Part shown: piece after piece, positions 9,598 to 21,815 of the stretch
Layout: each line of letters begins with the position of its first letter
How positions within the stretch are numbered: the first letter of the stretch is position 1
Assembly (NCBI GenBank): GCA_947095585.1
Contig: OX352766.1
Location: 23,922,939 to 23,986,938 of the forward strand
From: Nephrocerus scutellatus
Lineage: Eukaryota > Arthropoda > Insecta > Diptera > Pipunculidae
DNA: 64,000 nt
Reading direction: 5' to 3'
Program-made: the position numbers and the translations under genes
The notes under the pieces: generated by a model
Told to the model about the DNA's origin: nothing
The model's database searches: none
The model's input: the letters and a program-made list of their open reading frames with translations, nothing else

Positions 9598-10971
9598 ATG
9601 GAAGGGCCCAAAATGCCCCCTTTAATGAAGCAGAAGGGGAAGAAGAAGAGGAAAAACATCGCTGGCTCGTCTGAGGAAGGCAGCACCGCTGGGTTAGGTA
9701 GACTAACCAGCGAATACGAGAGCAGCGTTGGTGAGAGGCCTCATAAGGAGGCGCAGAAGATCTTGCTGACTGGGGTAGGTGCTCACTCTGTTGGGGTAAG
9801 TACCCGGGTGTTTGGTGGTGGTGTTGGCGGTCATGTGAGTGACTCATCCGAGATGGAGATCTCCATGACCGAGAGGGAGAGGGCTGACGTGTTGCGGGGA
9901 AGAGGCAACAAGAAGACGTCAAAGGGAAGGCTTGCGGATCCGTCCGGTTTCAGGGCAATTTCTGCAGAGTTGCAAGCGATTGTCCTGGGTGAAGGAGTGG
10001 ATCGCAAGATTGCACAGCAGATTTTGGGTGTCGTTGGCAGGTACGAAGACAGGATTTGTGCCCTGGTTGCTGCCAACGAACACCTGCAGGGTGCACTGAA
10101 GGTGCATGAGGAGTTAGCCGCTGCGGATAGACGTGGCCGTGGTCCCACTGGGACATACCTGGCCCCTCCCCAGATGTCGTCGGTGGTGCCTCCAGCCGGA
10201 GCTCCAGCTGTTCCGCCAGCTGTGGTGCCGAAACCGGTGGAGACCTGGTCGCTGGTTGTGAAGAGCCGGGACGCAGGAGCCACGGCCAAAGACGTTGTGA
10301 GGAAGGTAGTCACAGAAGTGGGCCCTGAGCTTAAGGTCAGGGTTCATGATGTGAAGCCCTTGAGGAACGGAGGTGCCGTTATTCGTACGCCAAGTAACGC
10401 CGAACGACAGAGAATTGTTGGCAATAAGAAGTTCGCCGAAGTTGGCCTGGACGTATCGGTGACCAAGAAGTTGGGTCCGAAGGTGGTCATTCAGGCGGTT
10501 TTGGCGGAGATCACTAGTGATGAACTCATGGGTGATCTCTACGAGAACCACATGAAGGACCTGGTGACGCTTGAGACATTCAAGAGGAGCGTCAAGATTG
10601 TGAGCCGTCCTTCTAGGGGGGGCACTGATGCGGTTGCGAACGTGATCCTGGAGGGCACCAGCCGAGTGGTTGAGGCTCTCTTGGCCACGGGTCGCGTCTA
10701 CATCAAGTGGTTCTCCTTCAGGGTGCGCTCACATGATGTTGTTTTTGGATGTTTCCGATGTCTCGAATTTGACCATCGCGTGGCCGAGTGTAGGTCTAAA
10801 GTTGATGTTTGTCGGCGCTGTGGTGGTGCAGGGCATGTTGTGTCGCAGTGTGGCAATTTGCCCCACTGTCGCAACTGCGCGTTTAAGGGGCAACCTGCTG
10901 GACATCTTATGATGTCTACAGCGTGCCCCATTTACTGCGGACTTGTGGCCAGAGCGAACGCCAGACATTAA
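9598..10971 (+). CDS. E2 ORF1, R1 Gag-like protein (open)
   Basis: 457 residues from the first ATG (9598); the frame is open upstream but without an ATG. A Lys-rich N-terminus (KGKKKRKN) is followed by the SSEEGSTAGLG and HKEAQK segments, a proline-rich spacer (about 200-222), the conserved PKPVETWSLVVKSRD block, and a region rich in charged residues likely to bind RNA. Three C-terminal knuckles follow: CFRCLEFDHRVAEC, CRRCGGAGHVVSQC and CRNC-x8-H-x6-C. Length and layout match R1 ORF1. The stop TAA (10969-10971) overlaps the ORF2 ATG as TAATG. The ORF is intact, but its leader is split by the copia element and the partner ORF2 is broken. Confidence 0.9.
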   Translation: MEGPKMPPLMKQKGKKKRKNIAGSSEEGSTAGLGRLTSEYESSVGERPHKEAQKILLTGVGAHSVGVSTRVFGGGVGGHVSDSSEMEISMTERERADVLRGRGNKKTSKGRLADPSGFRAISAELQAIVLGEGVDRKIAQQILGVVGRYEDRICALVAANEHLQGALKVHEELAAADRRGRGPTGTYLAPPQMSSVVPPAGAPAVPPAVVPKPVETWSLVVKSRDAGATAKDVVRKVVTEVGPELKVRVHDVKPLRNGGAVIRTPSNAERQRIVGNKKFAEVGLDVSVTKKLGPKVVIQAVLAEITSDELMGDLYENHMKDLVTLETFKRSVKIVSRPSRGGTDAVANVILEGTSRVVEALLATGRVYIKWFSFRVRSHDVVFGCFRCLEFDHRVAECRSKVDVCRRCGGAGHVVSQCGNLPHCRNCAFKGQPAGHLMMSTACPIYCGLVARANARH

Positions 10972-13510
10972 TGGTTGTTCTTTTGCAACAAAACTGTCAG
11001 GGTTCTTATGCCGTTATGTGTGATTTTGGTGCATGGATGACAGAACGTGGTGCGAGTATTGCGCTGGTGTAAGAGCCTTATGCTGCTGATGGCAGGATAA
11101 GGGGTCTACCAGCCAATATGCGTGTGTTTCCTGACTCCAGACTGAATGCTGCGATTGTCGTGAATGACGTAAATGTCGAATGTTTAGCCGTTCCTGAACT
11201 CTCCAATGAATGGGGATCGTGTGTTTGCGTCAAAGGTGAATTCGGAGAACTTTACTTGGTGAGTGCCTATTGCAAGTATGGCGACCCTCTAGCCTATATG
11301 GATTCGGTACTGCTACTGGTTAGCAGTACGCCTGTAATCCTTGGCTTTGACGCTAATGCATCCTCCCCTCTCTGGTTCTCGAAGACCGGACGAACATCCG
11401 GCCTTCCGAACGTGGTTAGGGGAGAGATGCTAAGTGAATATTTGGTGGCGCACTCGTGCCAGGTGCTCAACGAGCCATCAAGCAATTTCACGTTTGATGG
11501 TCCCGGAGGTGTTAGCGACATCGATGTGACGATTTGCAATGAGGCTGCAGGCGGGGTCTTCGAATTTCACGGGAGAATAGTTAAAGGCAGTGGTTTTAGT
11601 GACCACAGTCTTATTGAGGTTAATTTTAATCTCAATGGGACTGTTGGTCTACACGAGGTTGACTGTTCTAGACGATGGCGCATTGGTGGTGCGGATTGGG
11701 TATTGTTTGCTCGGCGAATGGAAGAGGTAGCTGCTGGCTTACCCGTGAATCAGTTCAGAAATCTGAGTGTTGATCGTCAGATTCTGACGATTGACAGTTG
11801 GATGCTCTCCGTCAGCGTTGCATGTTTAGTAGGGTTAGAAGGGTGAATGCTAGACGTGCCAAATGGTGGACGGCTGAACTGAGTCTGAGACGTGGGTGGC
11901 TTAGGGGTCTACGTAGATCCTTCCAAAGAGCTCGAGCAAATGACGCCTTGAATGTGGTTCCACTCAAGCGCGCTTATCAGCGTGGCAGGCGTGAGTACCA
12001 AGGCATGATATTGAAGGCCAAGGAGGACGATTGGAGGCGCTTTGTGCGACACAATAATCATGATCCCTGGGGCCAGGTCTATCGTATATGCAGGGGAAAG
12101 CGGGCGATTGATAATATATGTGGCATAAGGGTTTGTTAACAACACGATGCATACGTGGACGAGTAGTGCAGAAGCACTTCTTGGAAAGTTATTTCCTGAG
12201 GCTGATCCACCGCGGTACGGTCCGATGAATCGGCTTGGATATGAAGATGTTCCATCTTTAGATCCTGCCGAGTTGTTGGAGTGTATGGCGCTGGTGAGAT
12301 CTCGGAAATCACCTGGGATGGACGGAATGACTGGTGAGATGTGTAAAAGCATCTGGCGGGCCATTCCGGACTATATCTCAGCGATCTTCGAGAAGTGTAT
12401 GCGTGAAAGTTACTTTCTCACTGTACGGAAATCTGCGAAGGTGGTCGTGCTGCTGAAGTCACCAGATAAGGTCAGAAGCGACCCCCGTTCCTACCGTGGC
12501 ATTAGTCTTCTTCCGGTGCTTGGAAAAGTGCTGGAGAGGGTTATGGTGCGGAGGCTGGGGGAAGTTGTAACCAGTCTGATGTCTGACAGACAGTACGGCT
12601 TCAGAGCGGGTCGAAGTACGGAAGATGCCTGGCTATATGTTAAAGATTGCGTGGATGCAAGTGATAGCAAGTATGTCCTTGGAATCTTCGTAGATTTCAA
12701 GGGCGCATTTGACTACTTGAGTTGGGACAGTGTGGTTGAGAGGTTGATCGGAGTCGGTTGTCATGAAGTATCTCTCTGGCGGAGCTACTTCAGTGACAGA
12801 CAGGCTTGCTGTGTGGGAGTGATCGACAGAGTGTACAGAAGTGTCACTCGTGGTTGCCCCCAAGGGTCCATATGTGGTCCATTTATATGGAACCTCATGA
12901 TGGATACCCTTTTGGATCAGCTATCACGGGTGTGCAACTGTTGCGCGTATGCTGACGATTTACTCCTCATAGTTGAGGGAGAATCGCGGCATGTGTTGGA
13001 GCGGAGGAGCGTCGAATTCATGACGATTGTTCATAGCTGGGGAATTGGTACTGGGGTAAGTGTTTCGTTGGAGAAGACGAAGATGATTCTGCTTAAGGGT
13101 GGAACGATTCTGTTAATGGAAGGGTGACGTACGGGTTCATCGGGGACGTGCAATATGCCAGTGTAAACACGGAGTTCAACTTTAGCCTTAAGCTGAGCTT
13201 CTTGCTCACTGGTCATGGTAGCCTTAATGCATTTTTGCATCAAAGGCACCTCAGTGAAGTTGAGGGCTGTGTTTGCGGTTTCCCTAGTGAAGACTGGCGG
13301 CACGTTCTTTGTGAGTGTGATTACTCGGACGTCAGAAATCTGAATGCCATGGGAGTACGGGGGCTAAACGGAGTGTATGATGTCGGATCAGCTTTATGCT
13401 GCAGGGAACAAGTCGAATGTCTGAATGTGTACGCAAGATTGGTCTTTGCGCGGCAGAGAGCTAGGCAGCTTGATGTTGCGGGTGTCGGCGTCGACAGACT
13501 GACTGACTAA
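10971..13510 (+). pseudogene. E2 ORF2 (endonuclease-RT), multiply broken
   Basis: It starts at ATG 10971. TAA at 11070-11072 replaces the Gln of the endonuclease QEPY motif. The frame recovers (DANASSPLW, SDHSLIE are present), shifts near 11817, and is broken again near 12135 by an insertion in GIRVGN. From 12147 the RT is readable with FVDFKGAFDYLSW, PQGSICGPF and YADD, so all catalytic blocks survive. At about 13099 a deletion of roughly 560 bases removes the thumb region and shifts the frame. The terminal Cys-His motif is read at 13124-13510 (CVCGFPSEDWRHVLCEC). E14 shares most of these lesions. Confidence 0.9.
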
Positions 13511-14071
13511 TTACGAACGGAAGGACAGATGGACAACTTGGACGGAAATGGACGACTTAGGGACGGAAATCTGACTGACGATGGGCTACCAGTCCCGAGT
13601 TTTGAGGAACTCAACTGGAGTAGTGGCTGCGTGATTGGTGGCTGCTGGTTGCTAGTCCAGCTTCTGGCCGCCGGCGCTCACGCGGTTGCTACGAAATCCC
13701 ACCGGAGATTTTCTGGTACCACGGGTGTCGGGGAGCCCACGGATGAATGTCCGTCCCCGGCAGATGGAGCGGCCCTTCGGGGAGTTTTCGTGGTGTCTGT
13801 GGTTATGCCCAAGCGGAAAGACAATAGTCGGCGTGGAGTTGCGTTTGAACCAACCGGGTGCCGTGACCCATAGAATGGCAGAGATTTAGATAGTTCTCGC
13901 TCCCATCAGTGAGAACGCTGGGCCCTTACACCCAGTTATACTGATACATCTGCAATAGAATATATTGTGGATGGGCGTTGATTGGCGTTTCAAAACCGAA
14001 TCCGTGTCCGAAGAGGACCGTGGGGTAATGCGTTTCTTGCAGGTAACCACGTTAAACTCTTAGACAGTTTC
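13511..14071 (+). other. Type II 3' UTR of E2
   Basis: Complete family A tail, about 560 bases, ending at the R1 target sequence without poly(A). It carries the nested CGGGG/CCCCG hairpin (about 13728-13760). No coding potential that I trust. Confidence 0.75.
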
Positions 14072-14085
14072 TGTCCCCATCTACC
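14072..14085 (+). repeat. R1 target-site sequence between E2 and E3
   Basis: TGTCCCCATCTACC, two changes from TGTCCCTATCTACT. The same variant is at 56859-56872, as expected from segmental duplication. Confidence 0.85.
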
Positions 14086-14658
14086 CACTCATTTTTGAAC
14101 AGCAGAACTGAACGGTTGTGTTAATTCGAAGTGCGCATCGTGCGGAAAACAAACAAACAAAGAAATTTATTACGGGACCAAACCGAGAATTTATTTGACA
14201 AACGCGTAAAAAGCAAAAGTAATTTTTATTACTACCAACAGCCACAAAAGTAATTTTCATTACTATTTCCAAGAAAATCAATTTTTATTGCTATAAGACA
14301 GAAATACAAACCAGCGACAAAATCCACAACTGTAAAAGTAATTTTAATTACTAAACCAAAGAGATAGACAAAATAGACGACGTTAATTACACTACGAGGA
14401 CGTACGGACGGTTTTGCACCTGCGCATACGAAAGTGTGTGTGTGTGTGTGTGTGTGTGCGTGTGCGGTTTCGCGTGCTCGAACCAAATAAAACGCGCGCA
14501 AGTACTAAAGTAAAAATTTGTGTATACTCAATCCCATCGGGTTTCTAATCATCGTAAAAGAGTTTAAACCCAAACAAGTGCTTTTTAAGTGTATTTGCGT
14601 GAACAAAAAAAAAAAAAAAACAACAATACGCATAAATTAAATCACCGGCGGCTTTTAC
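14086..14658 (+). promoter_or_regulatory. Family B 5' UTR with dyad repeats and a GT tract
   Basis: It contains three copies of a 16-base imperfect palindrome AGTAAT-N4-ATTACT (14219-14234, 14249-14264, 14337-14352) and a weaker AATTTTTATT version near 14278. A GT run follows at about 14434-14458, and an A-tract lies before ORF1. Function unknown; the dyads recur in other families. Confidence 0.6.
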
Positions 14659-16063
14659 ATGAAACCAAACAAAAAGATGACGAAAATCACTGGGATAAAA
14701 AACAAAAGGACATCGGTGAAAAATCCGTGCCCTTCTTCGAGCGACGAGGACAACAGCCCTGATGAACCACCAAGGAAAATAATGACACGAAGGAACTCCA
14801 AGGTAAGTGAATCGATTTACACTAAGGGTTCAAATAAAGGGGACAAAATACCAACATTTGCTAATGTTGTAAAGGGTAATCCGGTTAATACCGACGGGAA
14901 CAGCTCTACTGACAACGACAGCGTTGTAGCCAAATCATCCTCTGACGCATCTGATATGGAGTCAGACGGTCAGAGCACTGTAAAAAGCTACAAATCTGTC
15001 AAAAATTCTAAATCAGAGGGGCTAATAAGCCCAGAAACAGCAGTAGAAGAGATAAAAATAGCTATAGGAAATATAAAAGCTATTACAGAAAATAGTCCCG
15101 AGATTAAACACAAAATCTCGGAAAATACCGTGCGAATTTTCAAGGTGTGCCTAGACCTTTTGCTAGGAATTAGGAACACCGAACGGAAAACACATGACAT
15201 GGAGAGACAATTATGGTCAGGGACCAAAACACCGGCAAATAGTCAAAGAGGCCAGCCAACCATAGGAATCCCCAGCAAAAAACGAAATTCCCCCCGAACA
15301 GTCAAAAAACGTAGGGACAACTCGACAAATAAGACCGCATATGGAGTCCTATGCAAATCACAGGACCAAAACGCACCAGCAAGCAAACTGGTAAGAGAAG
15401 CCCTGGGATGTCAGAAAATGGACGTGGGAGGGCCTTTAAAAAAAATCAACACCCTACCAAGCGGAGACGTCTTTCTTGGGGCACACTCAAAAGTGCAACA
15501 AACCAAAGTCAAGGAAATACTGACACAGAGGACCAAGGAAACCTTAACAGTAAAAACTACTAAGGCTCCCAAACCCATTATGGTCATCGTGGGCGTTGAT
15601 GTAAACGCAGACCTGAGTGAGGAACACATCGGCAAAGACCTTGCGAGATACAATCCAGACATCGCCGAGAAAATCGGAGCAAAGAAACTCGAGGAAGGAA
15701 TTAAGTTCCTGGAAAATCGAGGTTACCCCCGATATATATAAAGTTCTAATCAAAGAACTTAAAATAGTTGCTGATTACGCTCTGTTACAAATAAGAGAAC
15801 ACACGGAGATACCAAGATGCTACAAATGCCAAGGCTACGGGCACGTAGCTAAATATTGCAAATCCTCTAAGGAAACTTGCCCAAAATGTGCTGAGAAATC
15901 AGATACAAAAGATCACACCTGCAAATCTAAAGTCCCCTGCTTTATTAACTGCAAGGAACTTAAACTGGCGAATACAGACCACTGCGCCTGGGACAACAAA
16001 TGCCCAATATACTTAAGGAAACTGAGACAAGCAGGAACACGCATTGACTATGGTAATAATTAA
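14659..16063 (+). pseudogene. E3 ORF1 (family B Gag-like), frameshifted
   Basis: ATG 14659 opens a Lys/Ser-rich N-terminus. A segment with a helical pattern (about residues 120-180) leads to a charged central part (VGGPLKKINTLPSGDVFLGA). Near 15715 a small deletion shifts the frame and the first reading stops at 15741. The correct continuation is in the frame ending at 16063 and holds WKIEVTPDIYKVLIKE and then the knuckles CYKCQGYGHVAKYC and CPKC-x8-H-x2-C, plus a further Cys/His cluster. E15 has the same lesion. The end overlaps ORF2 by 14 bases. Confidence 0.86.
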
Positions 16064-18500
16064 AATTATCCAGGTCAACATAGGCAGAGGCAAAGAGGCC
16101 ACGAACCTATTGGAGCGAGTTATAGAAGAAAGGGGCATTGATATAGCCCTAATTCAAGAGCCATATAGAAGAATGAAAGTTAACAAAAACTTCACTCTCT
16201 ATATGCAGCATATAAAAACAGGCCGAGACCTAAATGCCAAGACGGCAATCATAACCAGAAACGCCACCATCTCGGCATTACTACTGCCAGAATTTACGGA
16301 TGACAACTCAGTGACGTTGAGAATCGTAAACACAACGCCGAACATAGTTGTAACATCTATTTATATGGAGCCGCTCTCTCGTATGAAAAGACACCTCAAA
16401 AAGATAGAGAATATCATCCGAAGATATAGGAGTTAACTCGAAAAACCCACTTTGGGGAGGAGAAATCATAGACCGAAGAGGAGAAATGTTCATGGACCTT
16501 ATAGCCAAAGAAGGTCTTCATATTTAAAACAATTGCGACAGTGAACCCACTTTCTTCAACAATCATGGAAAAAGCTGGGTAGACATAACCCTTACAAAGG
16601 AACTCATCGTCGAAACGACGGAAACATTGAGCGACCATAGGTATCTATCCTTCAGCATTAATACTGAAATAGAACCCCTTAGAATAGCTCAGGCCTACAA
16701 CCTAGCAAGAGCAGACTGGTCACGCCTCGGGGAACACCTCCGAAACCACACTTGGCAAGGGAACGCAAGAGACTCGTCAGCAAATGAACTCGCCACGAAA
16801 CTGCAGGAATTGACGACAGCAGCATGTAATGCAGCTATCCCACTAAGAAGCAGGGGGTCTGTAGTAAAATACAACCCTTGGTGGACACGGGAACTCCAAA
16901 TACAGAGAATGAAAACTAGGAAAACGCGAAGAAAGATGCAAGAATCTATGCACAACAACGCAAGAGCTACTCTCAGCAACGACTACAAAGCTCAGAGAAA
17001 TAAGCTCAAGAAAATGATTAAGGAAGCAAAATTTCAGTCATTAAATAGAGTCCTAGAGAAAAATAACATAGAAATGGACCCTTGGGGTGTTGCCCATAAG
17101 ATCATAAACGCAAAAGGCAGGACAAGGGCAAAAATTAAGTCCACCCAAAGAGCCGATGGATCATGGACACAAACCCTGGAGGAAACAATCCATGAACAAA
17201 TGAGAAAATACTTCCCAGCGGACCTAACACTCGATGACTCTGCACAAAACAGTGCAGACAGAGAAGAAACTTGCGTATGGGAAACGCAAGAAGCTTTCAG
17301 CATCACAAACGAGGAAATAATGGCGATAGTCAAAACCCGGAGAAATAGGAAACCCCAGGCCCAGACAAATTCCCAACAGTCGCACTGAAGCCGCTCTCAG
17401 ACGCAGTTTTAGGAAACTGGAAAGAGGTGCTGAACCTCTGTCTGAATGAAGGCAAATTCCCGGGAATTTGGTAGACAGCCGAAGTTAGACCGATCTGTCT
17501 CCTACCAACAATTGGAAAGATCCTTGACAAGATCCTGGCAGACCGCCTGACACATCCACATGGAAAAAAATGGAAAATTCTCGCCAAACCAGTACGGCTT
17601 CAGAAAGACAAGAAGATCCACTGAAGCGATCGGAAAGATACTGGAAGTGATAAAGACGAATAAAATGAGGAAGAGACATACTCTAACCGTCAGTACGGAT
17701 ATCAAAAACGCCTTTAATTCGGCATGGTATCCCAGGCTTAAACTCCTTTTGGCGAAAACTGGGTGCCCGGAAATGCTAGGGAAAACCATTGTAGACTTTC
17801 TACAAAATCGTAGAATAAAGTCACATGGCATAGAACTGGCAACGGAGAGAGGCGCTCCTCAAGGCTCATGCCTAGGCCCAGGCCTCTGGTTAGTAATCAT
17901 GGAGGACTGGTTTAATGAGATGAAAAATGTGTCAACAGATGCACACACGTCTTTACATACTAAGGCATTTGCGGATGATCAAATTATGACCATTTCAGGA
18001 ACATTTCTCAGAAGGATCGAAGAGCTATGGGCACGAACTTAGGAAAGTTGCAAAAAGTGGGCGCAGAAAAACAAATTAAGTTACGCCCCACACAAGACAA
18101 AGGCAATGTTTACACCATCAAGGTCATCAGTAATACCGCCACGGATAAAAATCGACGACATAAATGTCAATATAGACAACAAAATCCAATATCTGGGCAT
18201 AATTATTGATGACAGATTAACATGGGTCGAACACGCAAAGTTCGTTAGAGGAAAAGCATCAGCCAAAGCGTAGAGGCTATTCATCGTCGCAGGAAAAACT
18301 TGGGGAACCAGTAGGGAAATTCTTAAAAGGATTTACGAAGGAGCCATCAGACCAATGCTCACATACGGGGCAGAAATCTGGGGCAAAAATCCCAAAAACA
18401 GATACCTGCAAAAGCACCTGGAAGCAGCTCAAAGGTCATTCCTTCTGGCTTTGAGCAAAGCCTACAGAACCACGGCGAACAAGTCCATCCAAATACTCGC
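16050..18500 (+). pseudogene. E3 ORF2, family B part (endonuclease-RT)
   Basis: ATG 16050 lies inside the end of ORF1. The endonuclease begins VNIGRGKEATNLL and has ALIQEPYRRM, but a deletion near 16433 removes the GDIN block. Further stops and shifts follow (TAA about 16526; a deletion near 17352 at RKPQAQ that disrupts KAPGPDKFP; TAG about 17473; a stop after ART near 18042). RT blocks are still visible: DIKNAFNSAWYPRL (motif A), APQGSCLGP and FADDQIM. It is dead, and it is interrupted by the fusion to family C before RNase H. Confidence 0.85.
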
Positions 18501-19764
18501 AGCGAGTCTGATGTCTGACAGGCAGTACGGCTTCAAAACTCGGAAAAGTACTGAGGATGCATGGCTGTTCGTAAAAGACAGCGTACATTGCAGTACAAGA
18601 CGATACGTTCTTGCTATCTTCGTAGATTTCAAGGGCGCTTTCGACTATCTCAGTTGGGACAGCGTAATCGAAAAGCTGATCGAACTGGGCTGCCGTGAAG
18701 TACCTCTTTGGTTGAGTTACTTTTCTGACAGACAAGCGTGTTGTGTTGGTACTACTGGAAGTGTCAGTAAGTATGTCGCCCGTGGCTGTCCTCAGGGATC
18801 CATCTGCGGACCATTTATTTGGAACGTTATGATGGACACCCTCCTAGGAGAGCTCTGCAAATGCTGTGCCTACGCGGATGATTTAATCATCCTCGTTGAA
18901 GGCGAATCGCGGCTTGAGCTTGAACGGAAGGGTGCGGAACTATTGTCTGTTGTCCATGACTGGGGGTCCGAGGTTGGAGTTGACATATCACTGGATAAGA
19001 CAGTGTCGATGTTGGTGAAAGGCAAACTATCGGCCAGTCGACATCCAATGGTTAGGCTCAATGGGTCTAACATCAGATACGTCAACCAAGTCAGATACCT
19101 TGGTATACACATGGGCGAACGCATGAACTTCCTTGTGCACCTTTATGAGCTTAAAAAGCGAATGCTAAGCATTGTAGGACCTATGCGTCGAATCCTTCGT
19201 TCCGAATGGGGCCTGGATAAGCGGGCAGTACGTACCATTTATGGTGGCCTATTCGTTGCTTGTGCAACATATGGAGCATCTGTTTGGTTTGAGACTGCTA
19301 TGCTTGTCAGAGGCAGAGCAAAAATAAACTCTTGCCAGCGTGTTGCCTTAATCGCATGCTTGCCGGTCTGTAGAACAGTATCTACAGATGCTATGCAGGT
19401 TCTAATGGGTGTCTCACCTCTTGATTTGGAATTGATCCGAAGAAGCTTAGTCTTCAAGATCAAGAGGAATAGGCCGCTCCTGCAAAGCGACTGGCTGACG
19501 GCTAGTGATGTTGAAAATCGCAGCCTTGCCCAGTGCAAGGAACTTATTGAAGATGCTATGATAGCTAGATGGCAGTCCAGATGGAACCAAGCTACCAATG
19601 GCAGAGTTACGTTCGAGTTCGTTAAGGACGTTCTGTACGCCCGAACGAGCCCGTACTTTGCTCCTAGCCTTAAGCTGGGCTTTCTACTCACTGGCCATGG
19701 CAGCTTGAATGCATTTTTGCATTCGAGAGGCCTCAGTGAATCGTCGAGCTGCCTTAAGCTCTAG
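18501..19764 (+). pseudogene. E3 ORF2, family C part (RT and C-terminus)
   Basis: Family C RT sequence from SLMSDRQYGF onwards: FVDFKGAFDYLSW, CPQGSICGPFIW and YADDLIILVEG, then the thumb and C-terminal region. It is joined in frame to the family B thumb (LALSKAYRTTANKSIQIL), giving a 469-codon open reading frame from 18355. Nine bases are missing before YADD (LLGELCKC instead of LLGRLAELCKC). Another deletion at about 19750 removes the terminal Cys-His motif and ends the frame at TAG 19762-19764. The open frame across the fusion seems fortuitous: domain order is wrong for a working RT. Confidence 0.85.
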
Positions 19765-20338
19765 GGAAAGTTTCGAATGCATACAAATATTTGCCAAGAA
19801 TGCTTTTGAACGACGTGCGAGCAGAGAACTTGCTATCGTAGCACCAGCTGACTGATCAGTAAGCTGAATTTCGTGCGTAAAACGATGTTTAGAGGGCCAC
19901 CAGTCAACTGTAGCAGTTAACTTCGTTGTTAACTGCGAAAATCCGACCAGAGATTCGTCTGGTACCACGGGAGCTGGGGAGCCCACGGAAGGATTTCTTC
20001 CGTCCCCAGCTATGAGGTAGGCCCCCTTGTGGGAGCATCGTGGTGGCTGTGGTTGACACCCAAATGCGGGTAGAGTATTTACTCAGCGTGAGTTCTTACT
20101 CGGCGTGGAGTTGCGTTCTTCCAACCGGGTGCCGTGACCCATAGATCGGCAGAGATTTAGATAGGTCTCGCTCCCATCAGTGAGAAATTGGAGCCTTATA
20201 CTCCAATGATACTGATACATTCACAATATGATATTGTGGATGGGCGTTGATTGACGTCTCAAAATCAATCCTGTCCGAAGAGGAACGTGGGGTGAACCAT
20301 TCACTGGAGGTATCCACGTTAATCCAAAGACACTTCAC
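19765..20338 (+). other. Type II 3' UTR (family C) of E3
   Basis: Noncoding tail with the nested AGCTGGGG...CCCCAGCT hairpin (about 19972-20011). It ends ACACTTCAC before the target sequence and is nearly identical to the E11 tail. Confidence 0.75.
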
Positions 20339-20352
20339 TGTCCTCATCTACT
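20339..20352 (+). repeat. R1 target-site sequence between E3 and E4
   Basis: TGTCCTCATCTACT, two changes from the 28S target. Confidence 0.85.
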
Positions 20353-20837
20353 CAGTTGTGTTTCAGCAGCAGAACTGAACGGTTGAGTTTATTCGTAGTG
20401 CGCATTGTGCGGAAAACAATAAATTTATTACGGGACCAAACAGACAATTTATTTGACAAACACAGAAAACCCAAAAAGTAATTTTTATTACTACAGACCG
20501 CCACAAAAGTAATTTTCATTACTGAACAAAAGTAATTCTAATTACTAGAAGAGATATAGACAAGACGAGGACAAAACAAATCAACGGACAAACGAAATTA
20601 GTGAGAAATTCGAAACGCACAAGCAATTTTTATTACTTTCATACACAAGTGTGTGTGTGTGTGTGTGTGTGCGGGACAAAAGGGACAACGTGAAAGAATT
20701 TTTCGACCTGAGTGCGTAGTACGTCGCCCAGGTAGAAAATATTCAAACGTGAAATTCCTAAAAACCGTCGAGTTCTTCATAAAAAGTAATAAAACGTGAT
20801 TTTCGCAAAAGCCGCCGAGAGTTTCATAAAAGCCTTT
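20353..20837 (+). promoter_or_regulatory. E4 leader with dyads and GT tract
   Basis: Leader nearly identical to that of E5 (21999-22440). It has AGTAAT-N4-ATTACT dyads (about 20478, 20506 and an AGTAATTCTAATTACT at about 20530) and a GT run at 20649-20670. Confidence 0.6.
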
Positions 20838-21815
20838 ATGGAGAAATTAAAGGAATACCGAACAATGGAGAAAACGATGGACGAACTAACAAAGAAAATG
20901 GAGAAATCTATGAGAGCCATGTACGAAAAAATGATGACAAAAATGGAGGACAAAATAGTTGAGACTATTAAAAATGGAGGGTCCAGGCAAAAGTGTCGTT
21001 GGGACACAGCCAGTTTCCCAACAATCTTCGAGGAAAGCAACGCAAGTCATGGCTACAGCAGCACCCCCGACCACGATGCCCAAGCCAGTAGAAACATGGT
21101 CGGTAGTCGTCCGCAGCAAGGACAAAGATGCGACCGCAAAAGACGTCATCAAGAAGGTGATGACAGAAATGGGCCCGACACTCGGTGTTAGGATCCATGA
21201 AGTTAAGCCCCTGAAGGACGGTGGCGTCATAATACGTACACCGAGCATAGCGGAACAAGCGAAGGTGAGCAAAAATTAGAAGTTCGCTAAGATTGGCCTG
21301 TCGGTGAAGAATACACCGATACCGAGAAGGAAAATAGCAGTTCAAAGCGTACCTGCCGATATAAGCACTGAAGATCTAATGTTGGAAATATACGAGAAGA
21401 ATCTGAAGGACGTGATGAATCTGGAGGCGTTCAAGAAGAACGTGTCTATCGTTAGCCGCCCTAAAAAGGAGGGCATTGATGCAGTTGCGGACGTCGTTTT
21501 GGAGGGCTCTGACCAAATGGTCGATTCTCTTCTCGACGCTGCTACATCAGGTGGACCTCCTGCAGAGTACGATCACACGATGCTCGTTTTGGATGCTTTA
21601 GATGCCTAGCATTTGGACACCGGATCGCAGAATGCCCGCTTAAGGAGAATGTCTGCCGTCGATGTGGAGGACAGGGCCACGTAGCTGCACGGTGCGACAA
21701 AACGCCGCACTGTCGCAACTGCGACTTGAAGGGTCAGCTGGCTGACCATCAGATGATGTCAACAAGCTGTCCTATCTATAGTGGACTGGTCGCCAGGGCG
21801 AACGCCAGGCACTAA
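20838..21815 (+). pseudogene. E4 ORF1 (family D Gag-like), frameshifted
   Basis: From ATG 20838 a Met/Lys/Glu-rich stretch that looks like a coiled coil (EKTMDELTKKMEKSM) is read. A shift near 20980 leads into the frame with PKPVETWSVVVRSKDKDATAKDVIKKV and GVRIHEVKPLKDGG. A TAG at 21277-21279 and another shift near 21545 follow. The C-terminal knuckles are present in the third frame (CRRCGGQGHVAARC, CRNC-x8-H-x6-C, ending ARANARH). The N-terminal end seen in E5 and E8 is missing. Not translatable as one protein. Confidence 0.83.

Larger units (their letters stand above)
6366..14071 (+). mobile_element. E2: family A R1 element, 5' recombined, split by a copia element
   Basis: It begins inside a family A leader (compare 41480-41746 in E12), is interrupted by the copia-type insertion, and continues with an open ORF1, a broken ORF2 and a full type II 3' UTR. 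Removing the insertion restores the leader seen in E12 (AAAGGCTTTATTGTGG). Confidence 0.87.
14086..20338 (+). mobile_element. E3: chimera of family B (5') and family C (3')
   Basis: The first 4.4 kb is a family B element (leader, ORF1, ORF2 up to the thumb region). At about 18500 it switches to the RT region of a family C ORF2 and continues to a C-type 3' UTR. The duplicate E15 keeps the unrecombined family B sequence across this point, so the fusion is a deletion specific to E3. Confidence 0.88.
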
